Below are positions 1-7,816 of a stretch of 11,691 nucleotides of DNA, piece after piece. Within the stretch, counting starts at the first letter, position 1. Each line of letters begins with the position of its first letter. The translations under genes were made by a program, and so were the position numbers. Source of the stretch: Anaeromyxobacter dehalogenans. GTDB lineage: Bacteria > Myxococcota_A > UBA9042 > DTJE01. The stretch spans positions 1-11,691 of the forward strand of contig DYKK01000071.1 of the NCBI GenBank assembly GCA_020722625.1, in the 5' to 3' direction. The notes under the pieces are model-generated. The model made no database searches, was not told where the DNA came from, and saw only the letters and a program-made list of their open reading frames with translations.

Positions 1-136
1 CCTGTATCCGGAGGCCGACTTTGTGCGCTGGGATTCCGGGTGGCCGGGGCGAGACTGGACGTGCTGGAGGGGCGGGCCACCCGTGGGTTGGCCGGCCCTT
101 CCAGGCACGGGGTGCAACGCGTTCCCTGGCTCCGGG

Positions 137-355
137 CTACCTGAGGTCATCGGGGGTCAGGCCCGTGTGCTTGGCGATTCGGGCGAGCATGTTCGGTCCG
201 ATCTCGGTGCGATCGTGGAACGCGAACACGTAGTCCGGCCATCCGCGCCGGGCGAGCACCTTGTGTGATGTCCCTGCCTGACGCTTGATGGTCCACCCGA
301 TGCGGAGGAGCGCCGCGAGGACGCGCCGCGCCCTCGTGGATGGCCAATCGCTCAT
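137..355 (-). CDS. hicA: HicA family mRNA interferase toxin
   Basis: A 72-residue protein that matches the HicA toxin fold (a double-stranded-RNA-binding-like mRNA interferase). Family hallmarks are visible: an N-terminal helix leading into a Gly-Trp turn (G20-W21), the catalytic histidine in the motif GTSHKV (H31), and the C-terminal block EIGPNMLARIAKHTGLTPDDL, which is nearly the family consensus. HicA cleaves mRNA in the cytoplasm when not bound by HicB. The ATG overlaps the stop of the upstream hicB by four bases (ATGA), so the two are translationally coupled, antitoxin first. The length is normal for the family and no key residue is missing, so the toxin is probably active. Identification is by motif recognition only. 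Confidence 0.93.
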   Translation of the reverse strand: MSDWPSTRARRVLAALLRIGWTIKRQAGTSHKVLARRGWPDYVFAFHDRTEIGPNMLARIAKHTGLTPDDLR

Positions 356-552
356 GCGGCGATCACGAAGACGTTGTCGAGGTCGGGGACGTGCTCGCCG
401 TGCTCGAGGCGGTCAGCGATGGCTCGCAGTGCGAGAGCCTTGGCCTTGGCAATCGCCTCTTTCCGCGACCGCCCGTACGCCAGCGCACCAGGGATTGCCG
501 CGATTTCGGCGATCCAACGACCATCCGTTTCACGGTCCACTTCGATGACCAT
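352..552 (-). CDS. hicB: HicB family antitoxin (single-domain)
   Basis: A 66-residue protein with the HicB/UPF0150 pattern: a first strand (MVIEVDRETDGRW), a second strand AEIAAIPGALAYG, and an amphipathic helix (SRKEAIAKAKALALRAIADRL). It should bind and neutralise the HicA encoded immediately downstream, with a four-base ATGA overlap. The frame is open far upstream of the chosen start, but the ATG at 552 is preceded by GGAGG (561-565) at an 8-base spacing, and a promoter lies just upstream, so 552 is the clear start. The protein consists only of the partial RNase H-like domain. No C-terminal ribbon-helix-helix or helix-turn-helix domain is present, so DNA binding for autoregulation is not obvious. 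Confidence 0.9.
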   Translation of the reverse strand: MVIEVDRETDGRWIAEIAAIPGALAYGRSRKEAIAKAKALALRAIADRLEHGEHVPDLDNVFVIAA

Positions 553-572
553 GGCACCAACCTCCAACAGGA

Positions 573-601
573 ATCGTACGGCCTTGGTCCCGCGTTGACA
601 A
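573..601 (-). promoter_or_regulatory. hicBA promoter
   Basis: On the minus strand a -35 box TTGTCA (596-601) and a -10 box TACGAT (573-578) are separated by exactly 17 bases. Predicted transcription start is near 566, directly at the 5' edge of the GGAGG that serves hicB, so the leader would be very short. Two short inverted repeats lie at and behind the -35 box: CAACG-3-CGTTG (599-611) and GTTGC-6-GCAAC (608-623). They are plausible operator sites for autoregulation, but only five base pairs each. Confidence 0.6.
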
Positions 602-867
602 CGGATCGTTGCGGACCTGCAACTGGAGCGCGACAGAAGGCGCGGCACGAGCGGTTTCGCTTCAGGGACGCATCGGATGGGACTGCGCGGAACGGAGGGC
701 ACGATCGGCCGATCGCCATGTACGTCGTGCGGATGGACCGAACAACGAGGTCTCGCTGCGAGCGGGGCCTGGACCGGCCCCCCTCGACGGACGGTTCCGG
801 AGGCTCGCAACCGCCGCCGTGACCGTGGTCCGGGTCGCCGCGGCCGCGGACGAGGCCGGCGGGACGG

Positions 868-1050
868 TTGTTCGGGGGCCTGGACCCCGGCCGCCTCGTG
901 GTTTTCGCTGGACGCGGTCCCCCACCCGCGCTTTGGGCACGCGGCCTTCTGGGACGCCGCGCTTCGGCGGATGGTGGTGGTGGCCGGGGACCCGGGGGGA
1001 GACGTGGCGGCGTTCGACCCGGATTCGAGGGTCCTCGGAAAGGGCGCGGC
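868..1050 (+). pseudogene. Remnant of a kelch-repeat protein
   Basis: Between hicB and the restriction locus (553-1221) there is no convincing intact gene, although several long frames are open because of the high GC content. One of them carries a recognisable kelch-type repeat at about 890-1050: GAW, then PRFGHAAFWD (926-955), then RRMVVVAGD and DVAAFDP, which follows the kelch order of W, PR-x-GHAAV-x-D, RMVVFGG, D-x-W-x-FD. A neighbouring frame just upstream carries LFGGLD (near 868), like the end of a preceding repeat, which suggests a frameshift. No ribosome binding site or further repeats are seen. I infer a decayed fragment of a larger beta-propeller protein; chance resemblance cannot be excluded. 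Confidence 0.35.
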
Positions 1051-1221
1051 GCCGACGTTCCTCTCGGGCCGCCCGTCCTCGCCCGCGCAGGCCTCCCGGC
1101 ACGCCAGATGGAACTTGACCCCCTCGCGCCGCCTGGAGACAATCGGCTCGGAGGCGCGTTCCGTGGATGGAAGGTCCGCTCGGCCTGTTGACATCATCGC
1201 TGTCCCGTGGGACGCTCTGTC

Positions 1222-1732
1222 ATGAGAATGGGACCCTTCGATTCGGGTCTCGAGGTCGGCGCGGAAGACGGCGATCTCGACCTATCTCTCGTCGGGTGGA
1301 TCGGCTGGTCCGATTTCTTCCTGAACCCGCGAAGACTCCGCGGCAGCGACTTCCTGATGAGGTGGTCTCAGGGAGTCTGGAGCGAGAAGCGGCTCGTCCA
1401 GGCGGTGGAAGATACCGGGAGGTTCTTCGCGCTCCCGTACGGCCCGAGCGGAACGGCCCCTGAAGGGGATGTCCGCGTCCACGAGTAGTACTTCGAGCGG
1501 CTGGAAAAAGCCGGGCTCGGTGATCGCAAGAGACCCGACCTTTTACAAGATATATTACCACTATGCTTATTTACTCGGCGAATCCGAGGTTGAGCCCACG
1601 CTCATTGCGGACTCGATCATGGACAAGAACGGCCACATCCTTCCGTTTGTCCGATTCGAGGGAGGGCGTCTTCGATTGTCGCCCGAGTCTGTCCTGCTTC
1701 TGGATCGTCTCGCGACTTTCAGAGGTGGATGA
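1222..1732 (+). pseudogene. Broken type II restriction endonuclease
   Basis: Two partial frames together read as one endonuclease of the PD-(D/E)XK kind. The first (from ATG 1222, stop TAG 1486-1488) carries the WSQGVWSE helix and continues in the same frame past the stop as YFERLEKAGLGDRKRPDLL (1489-1545), where RKRPDLL is a typical catalytic-Asp segment. The text then switches by one frame near 1537-1547 to FYKIYYHYAYLLGE ... DKNGHILPFVRFEGG (to 1732), a plausible C-terminal part. The expected core after PDLL, with the second acidic residue and Lys, is missing, so an internal deletion plus a stop has inactivated the gene. Its stop overlaps the methyltransferase ATG by four bases, as expected for a cognate restriction-methylation pair. 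An AccI-like family is possible but not certain. This stretch is visibly AT-richer than its surroundings. Confidence 0.6.
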
Positions 1733-3309
1733 TGAGGCGAAATCGAACAAGTAGCGCACTACCCACAGCCGGACCCGAGCGAGAACTGCTCCGAAAAAAG
1801 GGGCAGTTCTGGACACCGGACTGGATTGCGAGGGCCATGGTTGAATATGTGATCATGAAACGTCCTTCGTTGATCTATGACCCGGCGGCTGGATCCGGTG
1901 CGTTGTTCCGGGCGGCGCGGGCGGTCGCCTCGGAACGGGGATGGTCGTTGACTTTGGCCGGAGCCGAGATCGACCCGGCGGTGCTTGAACAGGCCCGCGT
2001 CGCTGGAACCTCGGGCGAGGACCTGGACCGCGTCGAGATGCGAGATTTCGTCCTGGATCCACCGGAAACGCCGCTTCAAGCCATCGTGGCCAATCCACCC
2101 TACATCCGGCATCATCGCCTGAATGCCGCGACGAAGACGGCCCTTCGGAGCCTGGCGGTGCGGGTCTTGGGGGTTCCGTTGGATGGTCGAGCAGGGCTGC
2201 ACGTGTATTTTCTGATCCGGGCACTGGACCGCCTGGCTCCGGATGGACGACTGGCCTTCATCGTCCCTGCCGATACTTTCGAGGGCGTGTTTGCGCCCGT
2301 TCTTTGGGACTGGATCGCACGGCACTATCGTCTGGAGGCCGCGGTCTCTTTCGCTCCAGAGGCATCCCCGTTTCCGGGAGTGGATACCAATCCGCTGATC
2401 GTATTCATCCGGCGGGCGACCCCGGTCTCCGAGTTCCACTGGGGCTATTGTCACCGGCCCGAGGACCCGAGTCTCGCAGCCTGGATTCGGTCCGGTTTCG
2501 ACGCGACCGCTGCCGGTTCCGACCTGGAGGTCAGGGTGCGGTCCGTGCACGAAGCCGTCGTGACCGGACTTTCCCGCCGTCCCTGGAATCCGCAATCCGA
2601 GTTTGTGCTACTTGGACATTTCGTGTCGGTCATGCGCGGTATCGTCACCGGCGCCAACGATTTCTTTTTCATGACTGCTCGTCGGGTGGCGGAGCACGGA
2701 TTGCCGATGGATTTCTTTCACCGGGCGGTCGGGAGAACCCGGGACGTGGAAGGCGACCTCATTCGCGAGTCGGACCTGGACCGATGGGAGGCCGCGGGAA
2801 GGCCGTCGTGGCTTCTCGTGCCGGACGGGAGGCCCCTGAGTGGATTCCCACCGGAACTGCGGGCCTATCTCGAACGCGGCCAGGCCATGGGGTTGCCCGC
2901 CCGCCCGATTTTTCGAGGTCGCAGCCCGTGGTACAAGATGGAGCGGCGCCCTGTCCCGCCGTTCCTGTTCGCGTATCTCGGCAGGCGGAATGCGCGCTTC
3001 ATCCGGAACTTGGCGGGCGTGGTTCCGCTGACGTGCTTTCTCTGTGTGTACCCGAGGGACGACCGGCCGGAAGCCATCGATCGCCTCTGGCGGGTCCTAC
3101 GACACCCCGAGACAGTGGCCAACCTCCAGATGGTCGGGAAATCTTATGGGGAAGGCGCGATCAAGGTCGAGCCCAGGGCGCTCGAACGCCTCCCGATTCC
3201 CCGCCGGGTCCTCGAGGAATCGGGTCTCATGGTTGCAGATGATATCGTCGTTGCCTCCCGCAACGCCACGCGCTCATCGAAACCGGCCCAACAGGCATTC
3301 CCGTTTTGA
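1729..3309 (+). CDS. Type II adenine-N6 DNA methyltransferase
   Basis: A 526-residue gamma-class (TaqI/Eco57I-like) DNA adenine methyltransferase that transfers a methyl group from S-adenosylmethionine to N6 of adenine in its recognition site. Motifs in order: motif X KGQFWTP (24-30), motif I DPAAGSGALF (51-60, cofactor binding), acidic motif II in GAEIDP (E80), and catalytic motif IV NPPY (122-125), followed by the rest of the Rossmann domain to about residue 235. The C-terminal half, including the block SYGEGAIKVEPRALERLPIP, should be the target recognition domain. The length is normal and no break is seen. ATG 1729 and ATG 1732 are adjacent; AGAGG just upstream fits the second slightly better. 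The preceding gene is the cognate endonuclease, now broken, so this is an orphan enzyme. The recognition site cannot be read from sequence. Confidence 0.93.
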   Translation: MMRRNRTSSALPTAGPERELLRKKGQFWTPDWIARAMVEYVIMKRPSLIYDPAAGSGALFRAARAVASERGWSLTLAGAEIDPAVLEQARVAGTSGEDLDRVEMRDFVLDPPETPLQAIVANPPYIRHHRLNAATKTALRSLAVRVLGVPLDGRAGLHVYFLIRALDRLAPDGRLAFIVPADTFEGVFAPVLWDWIARHYRLEAAVSFAPEASPFPGVDTNPLIVFIRRATPVSEFHWGYCHRPEDPSLAAWIRSGFDATAAGSDLEVRVRSVHEAVVTGLSRRPWNPQSEFVLLGHFVSVMRGIVTGANDFFFMTARRVAEHGLPMDFFHRAVGRTRDVEGDLIRESDLDRWEAAGRPSWLLVPDGRPLSGFPPELRAYLERGQAMGLPARPIFRGRSPWYKMERRPVPPFLFAYLGRRNARFIRNLAGVVPLTCFLCVYPRDDRPEAIDRLWRVLRHPETVANLQMVGKSYGEGAIKVEPRALERLPIPRRVLEESGLMVADDIVVASRNATRSSKPAQQAFPF

Positions 3310-3364
3310 ATCAGGCCTGCGGACACGGACGCACGCAACCGCGATCACCTCCTCCTGACGGGGC

Positions 3365-5419
3365 TCACAGGGGCGTGAAGTCGCGGCGCGCGAGGCGGGA
3401 GCGCAGGATCGAGGCCAGGCGGGCGACCTCGGCCCGGACCGCGTGCGGGCGGTCCGAGACCCGGGGCGTCACGACCCGGTCCACGAAGTCCGCTGCGCGA
3501 GAGAGCGTCTCCTCGTCCGTGAACAGGGACTCGCCGCACCGGTCGCGTTCGACCGGGAGCAGGCGCACCCCGCATCCGAGGTCGCGGGCGAGGTCCAGGA
3601 ACGCGGGGAGTTCCGCGAGGTTCGACCGCATGGCGACGAAACTGGCCAGGACCGCGGGGCGGCCCGCCATGCGGGGCGCGGACGCGACGAGGTCGCGCAG
3701 GTGTTGCAGGACGCGGGGAAAGCCGCCCCGGGTCCCGGTGATCGCCTCGTAGGTGGCCTCGGTCGCCGCGTTCAGGGACACGATGACCAGCCGGAGGCGC
3801 GTGCGGGCAAGGTCGCGCAGGACCGCCCCGCGCAGCAGGAGCCCGTTGGTGGTCAGGGTGACGGCCCCGTCCGGGAAGCGGTCCGCGTCGAACTCGCGCA
3901 GGAGGTCGCGCAGGCGGCGCGAGACCAGGGGCTCGCCCCCGGTCAGGGCGAGGAGCCGGGTCGTGGGGAGGAGGGCGCGCAGTTCCTCGAAGAGGGCGTC
4001 GCCCATGTCGTAGAGGGCGGGGTCGGGTCCCATCCGGTCACGCATCTCGTGGATGTCGCACATGCGGCAGTGGTTGGGGCAGCGGAACGTGGGCGATATC
4101 GAAATCGTGAGGGGACGCGACCGCAGGACCTCCGCGCCGTCCAGCATCTCGCGCAGGTTCAGGACGAGGTTGTCGTGGAAGACCCGGGTGGCGGCCGGAG
4201 CCAGGGGCGGGAGCGCGGACTGGGGGCCCCCGTGGAACGCCGGGCACTCGGGCTTGCAGGTGCGGTTTGGGGCGTGCGTGGCGATTGCGCGGCGGAACGC
4301 CTGCATCCCGGGCGCGTTCCAGGCCCCGATCAGGCCGACCTCCCGCCACGAGGCGCACGCGAGGGTCGCGGCCTGAAGCGGCCATCCCCCCGCGCACGGC
4401 GCCACGACCCCGCGGATGTCGTGCGCCTCGAGGGCCTCCCAGGGGAAACGGCACAGCGGTCTGCGGGCGCGGAACTCGTCGAGGAGGGATTCCATCGAGG
4501 TGCGGCGCAGGAACAGGGTCGCGGTCGTCGCGGGTTCCTGCGGGGCGGCGCCGGCGGCGATGGGAGCCCGGGTCCCGCCGTCCGCGCGGAGGTATCGCCC
4601 GTCCGCCGAGCAGACGCGGGCGACCGCGCACCGGGTGCAGGACTCGGACGGCTTGACGGCGGACGCGGGCGCGCTCGCCGACAGGGACGGGTACGTCTCG
4701 GGCGTCACCCCGGGGAGGTCCAGGAGGCACGGAGGCGGGGCCTCCGGGTGCGCGAGCGACAGGGGGACCCGGCGGGCGCGGGCCTCGCCGATGCAGTCGG
4801 CGACCGCCTCTCGCGAGGGACCGGGGTCCCAGGGGACCGCACCGCGCACGGGGTCGAACTCGGCCAGGAAGCGCAGGGTCACGCCCTCGGGCCGGGCGAT
4901 GCGGTTCAGCGCCCGGCGCACCGTGTCGGGCAGGTCCTGGACGCTTCGCGCGAGGACCGGAATCTCGACGAAGACGGTCAGGTCCAGGGCGTTCGCGGTG
5001 TCGAGGACCGCGGCGGTGCGCGACAGGGAGCCCCGCCCCCCGGTGAGAACGGACAGGAGGCCGCGCCGGGCGGCCGGGAGCATCAACAAGAGGCCGGTCA
5101 GCCCGGCCTCGCGCAGGGCGCGGAGGTCCGCGGGGGACCGGACTCCGGGGTGGGCATAGACGCGGACCTCCCGGGACCCGGCCTCCCGCGCGCGCCCGAC
5201 CAGCCGCGCGAACCGGGCGTCCAGGCAGTCCCCGGCGAGCACCGTGACGCGGTGGGCCTGGGGAATCGGGTAGTCCGGGGCGAGGACGCCTTCGAGGGGG
5301 TCCCCGGACCGTCCGTACGAGTGCGGACAGAACGGGCAGGCCAGCGCGCACCCGGCCGCGACGCGGATCACGTCCTCGTCCGTGACCATGCCTCCGACGG
5401 CCGGTGACCGCCCGCCCAT
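3365..5419 (-). CDS. Double radical SAM protein with SPASM-like Cys clusters
   Basis: A protein of 684 residues from the chosen start. It carries two CX3CX2C motifs for a radical SAM [4Fe-4S] cluster: CALACPFC (C24, C28, C31) and CPNHCRMC (C447, C451, C454). The second is followed by LTGGEPL and TTNGLLL, the GGE and strand motifs of a canonical radical SAM barrel to the C-terminus. Between them lie extra cysteines like those of SPASM auxiliary-cluster domains: CTRC with C270 (C261, C264), then CRFPWEALEAHDIRG...C (C323, C342) with C355, C388 and C392. The SPASM-like block thus precedes the second barrel instead of following it. The frame opens at 5485, but ATG 5419 has GGGGGAGG six bases upstream and a promoter between the two starts, so 5419 is preferred. 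It probably modifies a peptide, protein or small molecule; substrate unknown, and no precursor peptide gene is seen nearby. Confidence 0.85.
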   Translation of the reverse strand: MGGRSPAVGGMVTDEDVIRVAAGCALACPFCPHSYGRSGDPLEGVLAPDYPIPQAHRVTVLAGDCLDARFARLVGRAREAGSREVRVYAHPGVRSPADLRALREAGLTGLLLMLPAARRGLLSVLTGGRGSLSRTAAVLDTANALDLTVFVEIPVLARSVQDLPDTVRRALNRIARPEGVTLRFLAEFDPVRGAVPWDPGPSREAVADCIGEARARRVPLSLAHPEAPPPCLLDLPGVTPETYPSLSASAPASAVKPSESCTRCAVARVCSADGRYLRADGGTRAPIAAGAAPQEPATTATLFLRRTSMESLLDEFRARRPLCRFPWEALEAHDIRGVVAPCAGGWPLQAATLACASWREVGLIGAWNAPGMQAFRRAIATHAPNRTCKPECPAFHGGPQSALPPLAPAATRVFHDNLVLNLREMLDGAEVLRSRPLTISISPTFRCPNHCRMCDIHEMRDRMGPDPALYDMGDALFEELRALLPTTRLLALTGGEPLVSRRLRDLLREFDADRFPDGAVTLTTNGLLLRGAVLRDLARTRLRLVIVSLNAATEATYEAITGTRGGFPRVLQHLRDLVASAPRMAGRPAVLASFVAMRSNLAELPAFLDLARDLGCGVRLLPVERDRCGESLFTDEETLSRAADFVDRVVTPRVSDRPHAVRAEVARLASILRSRLARRDFTPL

Positions 5420-5441
5420 GCCGCGCCTCCCCCGCGGTCGC

Positions 5442-5450
5442 ATTGTAGCA
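5442..5450 (-). promoter_or_regulatory. Extended -10 promoter of the radical SAM gene
   Basis: The minus strand reads TGCTACAAT, an extended -10 element (TGn followed by TACAAT). A start about seven bases downstream gives a leader of roughly 16 bases containing the GGGGGAGG site before ATG 5419. No good -35 box is present at 17 bases, which is usual for extended -10 promoters. Confidence 0.45.
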
Positions 5451-5535
5451 AGTCGGGCGGTCCTTCCTGGCGTCCGGGACGGCAAGCGCGCACCGGATGG
5501 GCATCCGCGACCGGGAGGGGCTAGGATCCCCGGGC

Positions 5536-7734
5536 ATGGGGGAGCGGCGAAAGACCGCCCGGAAGATTGCGTCGCGCGCGACGCGCCGGTCCGGGCGCGG
5601 GGCCGCGGGAAGGCGGGGCCGGCGGTGGGCCTGGGCCGTCGTGATCCTCGTGGGCGCGTCGGGACTGGGGCTCGCGGCGCTCGCGACCACGGTCCGCGTC
5701 CTCGAGTCGGGTCTCCCCGAGGTCCCGACGTTCGCGCAATACGCCGACTCGGTCCCCAAGGTCAGCCGCGTCCTCGCGTCCGACGGGACCGTGGTCGCGG
5801 AGTTCTTCACCGAGCGCCGCACCGTGATGGACCCGGACTCCATCCCCCCCTTGCTGGAAAAGGCGATCCTCGCTGCGGAGGACGCCGGCTTCCACGAGCA
5901 TGAAGGGCTGTCCTACTGGGGCATCGCGCGGGCCATGCTCGTGAACCTGTGGAAGGGCCGCGTCTCACAAGGGGGGTCCACGATCACCCAGCAGGTCGTG
6001 AAACAGGTCCTCTTGAGTCCCGAGCGGACGTACGAGCGCAAGGTCCGCGAGATGCTGCTGGCCCGACTCGTCGAGCGCCGCCTGACCAAGAAGGAGATCC
6101 TGGCGATCTACGCGAGCGAGGTCTATCTGGGTGGGGGGCGATACGGGTTCGAGGAGGCCGCGCGGTTCTATTTCGACAGGCCGGCCTCGCGCCTGAACCT
6201 GGCCGAGGCCGCGCTCCTCGCGGGACTGGTCCAGGCCCCCGAGGCCCTCAACCCCTTGCGGCACCCCGAGGCGGCCCTGCGCCGGCAGCACTACGTTCTG
6301 GAACGGATGGTCGCCGAGGGGATGGTGCCCGAGGAGGAGGCCCAACAGGCGGCCCGCACCCCGATCCGCCTGTGGGGCCGGGAGGCGCCGCGTCTCGGGG
6401 CCGCGCCGTACTTCGTGGACGGGGTGCGCCGCGAGGTGACGCGGCTCTTCGGCGAGGGCCGGCTCCTGCGCGACGGCCTGACCATCGAGACGACACTCGA
6501 CCTGGCCGTATCGGACGCGGCCGAGGTCGCGGTCGCAGGGGGTCTGGCGCGCCTGTGGGCCCAGGGACGGACGAGGGAGCGCGACGAGGCGTCGGCCCGA
6601 GAGGCCGGCCTCGTGGACGGGACGGACGACCTCCTCGACGGCATCCCCCCGCCGCCGAGGGCGGTGCGGGCGAGCGTCGAGACCTGCGATGCGCCACGGG
6701 GCGTCGTCGTCGTGGATGCGGGCGGGGTCCGGGCGAGGCTCGACCCTCGCTCGCTGGTGCGGCGGGTCCTCGCGGGTCGTCCGGACGTGTATGCGGTGTG
6801 CCGCGACGGGGTCGAGGTCCCGGTGTCCGGGACCGGGGGACCTGGGGCGGACCCGGGCGGCCTCCCCGTGGTCAACGCCGAGGTCGGCCCCCAGGCCGCG
6901 GTGGCTGTGGTGGACCCCGTGGACCGGGCCGTGCTCGCCCTGGTCGGGGGCGAGGACTTCGCCACGCGCCCCTTCAACCGGGCGGTGCAGTCGCGACGGC
7001 CCATCGGGTCCGCGGTCAAGCCCTTCCTGTACGCGACCGCGCTCGAATCCGGGATGCCCCCGACACGGACCTTCCCCAACACGGCCCTGCGCCTGCGGGG
7101 CGCGGGCGGGCGGCCGTGGGTCCCGCGCAACTTCGAGGGGGGATGGGACGGCCGCGAGTACGACATCGGGACCGCCCTGGCGCAGTCCATCAATGTGATC
7201 GCGGTGCGGACCCTGCTGGAGATCGGGCCCGCTCCCGTGGCGGACCTGCTCGAAAGCCTCGGGTTCGAGGGGGCCGTCCCGCGCGACCTGTCCCTGGCCC
7301 TGGGGAGCGCCGAGGCGAGCCCGCTGGAGGTCGCGAACGCGATGGCCACGTTCGCGGCCGGGGGGCTGTACGACACCCCGTTTTTGGTGCGCCGGGTCAC
7401 GGACCGCCAGGGCCGGACCCTTTTGGAACACGAGCCCCGGCCGTCCCGCCGGGTCTCGCGCGCGACCGCCCAGGCGATCCGCGCGATGATGCGGCGGGTC
7501 GTGACCGAGGGAACGGCCCGGGAGGCGGCCTCGCTCCCGTGGCCGGTCTTCGGCAAGACAGGGACCACGAATCGCTCGCGCGAGGCGTGGTTCGTGGGGT
7601 CGGACGGGCGCCTCGTGGCCGCCTTCGTCGTGGGCTACGACGACCGCCTCCCCATGCGCGGCGCCACGGGCGGCAACACCGCCGTGCCCCTGTTCGTGTC
7701 GTTCCTCCGGGCCTTGCGCGGGGCCGGACCGTGA
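5536..7734 (+). CDS. Class A penicillin-binding protein (PBP1A type)
   Basis: A bifunctional peptidoglycan synthase of 732 residues from ATG 5536: it polymerises lipid II and cross-links the strands in the periplasm. A basic cytoplasmic tail is followed by one membrane segment (about 31-53). The glycosyltransferase family 51 domain shows AAEDAGFHEHEG (catalytic E115), GGSTITQQ, RKVREMLLA (E172) and YLGGGRYGFEEAARFYF. The transpeptidase domain shows the three active-site motifs: SAVK (S492, K495), SIN (551-553) and KTGT (from 674). About 130 residues between the two domains probably form the OB-like insert typical of PBP1A. All catalytic residues are present. An alternative start at 5497 adds 13 residues; neither has a well-spaced ribosome binding site. 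TAGGAT (5523-5528) sits seven bases before ATG 5536, so leaderless expression is possible. Divergent from the radical SAM gene. Confidence 0.95.
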   Translation: MGERRKTARKIASRATRRSGRGAAGRRGRRWAWAVVILVGASGLGLAALATTVRVLESGLPEVPTFAQYADSVPKVSRVLASDGTVVAEFFTERRTVMDPDSIPPLLEKAILAAEDAGFHEHEGLSYWGIARAMLVNLWKGRVSQGGSTITQQVVKQVLLSPERTYERKVREMLLARLVERRLTKKEILAIYASEVYLGGGRYGFEEAARFYFDRPASRLNLAEAALLAGLVQAPEALNPLRHPEAALRRQHYVLERMVAEGMVPEEEAQQAARTPIRLWGREAPRLGAAPYFVDGVRREVTRLFGEGRLLRDGLTIETTLDLAVSDAAEVAVAGGLARLWAQGRTRERDEASAREAGLVDGTDDLLDGIPPPPRAVRASVETCDAPRGVVVVDAGGVRARLDPRSLVRRVLAGRPDVYAVCRDGVEVPVSGTGGPGADPGGLPVVNAEVGPQAAVAVVDPVDRAVLALVGGEDFATRPFNRAVQSRRPIGSAVKPFLYATALESGMPPTRTFPNTALRLRGAGGRPWVPRNFEGGWDGREYDIGTALAQSINVIAVRTLLEIGPAPVADLLESLGFEGAVPRDLSLALGSAEASPLEVANAMATFAAGGLYDTPFLVRRVTDRQGRTLLEHEPRPSRRVSRATAQAIRAMMRRVVTEGTAREAASLPWPVFGKTGTTNRSREAWFVGSDGRLVAAFVVGYDDRLPMRGATGGNTAVPLFVSFLRALRGAGP

Positions 7735-7735
7735 G
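7657..7735 (+). repeat. Direct repeat, left copy (gene 3' end)
   Basis: These 79 bases are the last codons of the penicillin-binding protein gene (from RGATGGNTAVPLF to the stop) plus one base. They recur 839 bases downstream at 8496-8574 with only four substitutions and no gaps. The left copy is the one in use. The two copies bracket the vapBC pair. Confidence 0.9.
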
Positions 7736-7816
7736 TTTGGCACTGAGAACATTGCTTGATTTGTGCGCGGCGATAGTACATGATTGTTTCGTGGTCTCGT
7801 GCGGGCGAGGGGATCT

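Noticed and set aside
1..136. Possible 3' end of a plus-strand gene entering from outside the window
   Set aside because: One frame begins LYPEADFVRWDSGWPG, but it runs on past 136 over hicA and the residues become low-complexity; nothing supports a real gene tail or a stop position.
595..623. Plus-strand promoter with a TTGACA at 595-600
   Set aside because: No acceptable -10 box lies at 16-18 bases and no gene follows; the match overlaps the minus-strand hicBA -35 box.
3310..3364. Terminator between the convergent methyltransferase and radical SAM genes
   Set aside because: I looked for a stem followed by a T-run on either strand and found none.
3443..5407. Long plus-strand frame opposite the radical SAM gene
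   Set aside because: Its translation is a Gly/Arg/Glu-rich mirror of the minus-strand gene, with no motifs; it is a high-GC shadow.
5420..5485. Longer radical SAM protein starting at 5485
   Set aside because: The extra 22 residues are upstream of the likely promoter and lack a ribosome binding site, whereas ATG 5419 has a strong one.
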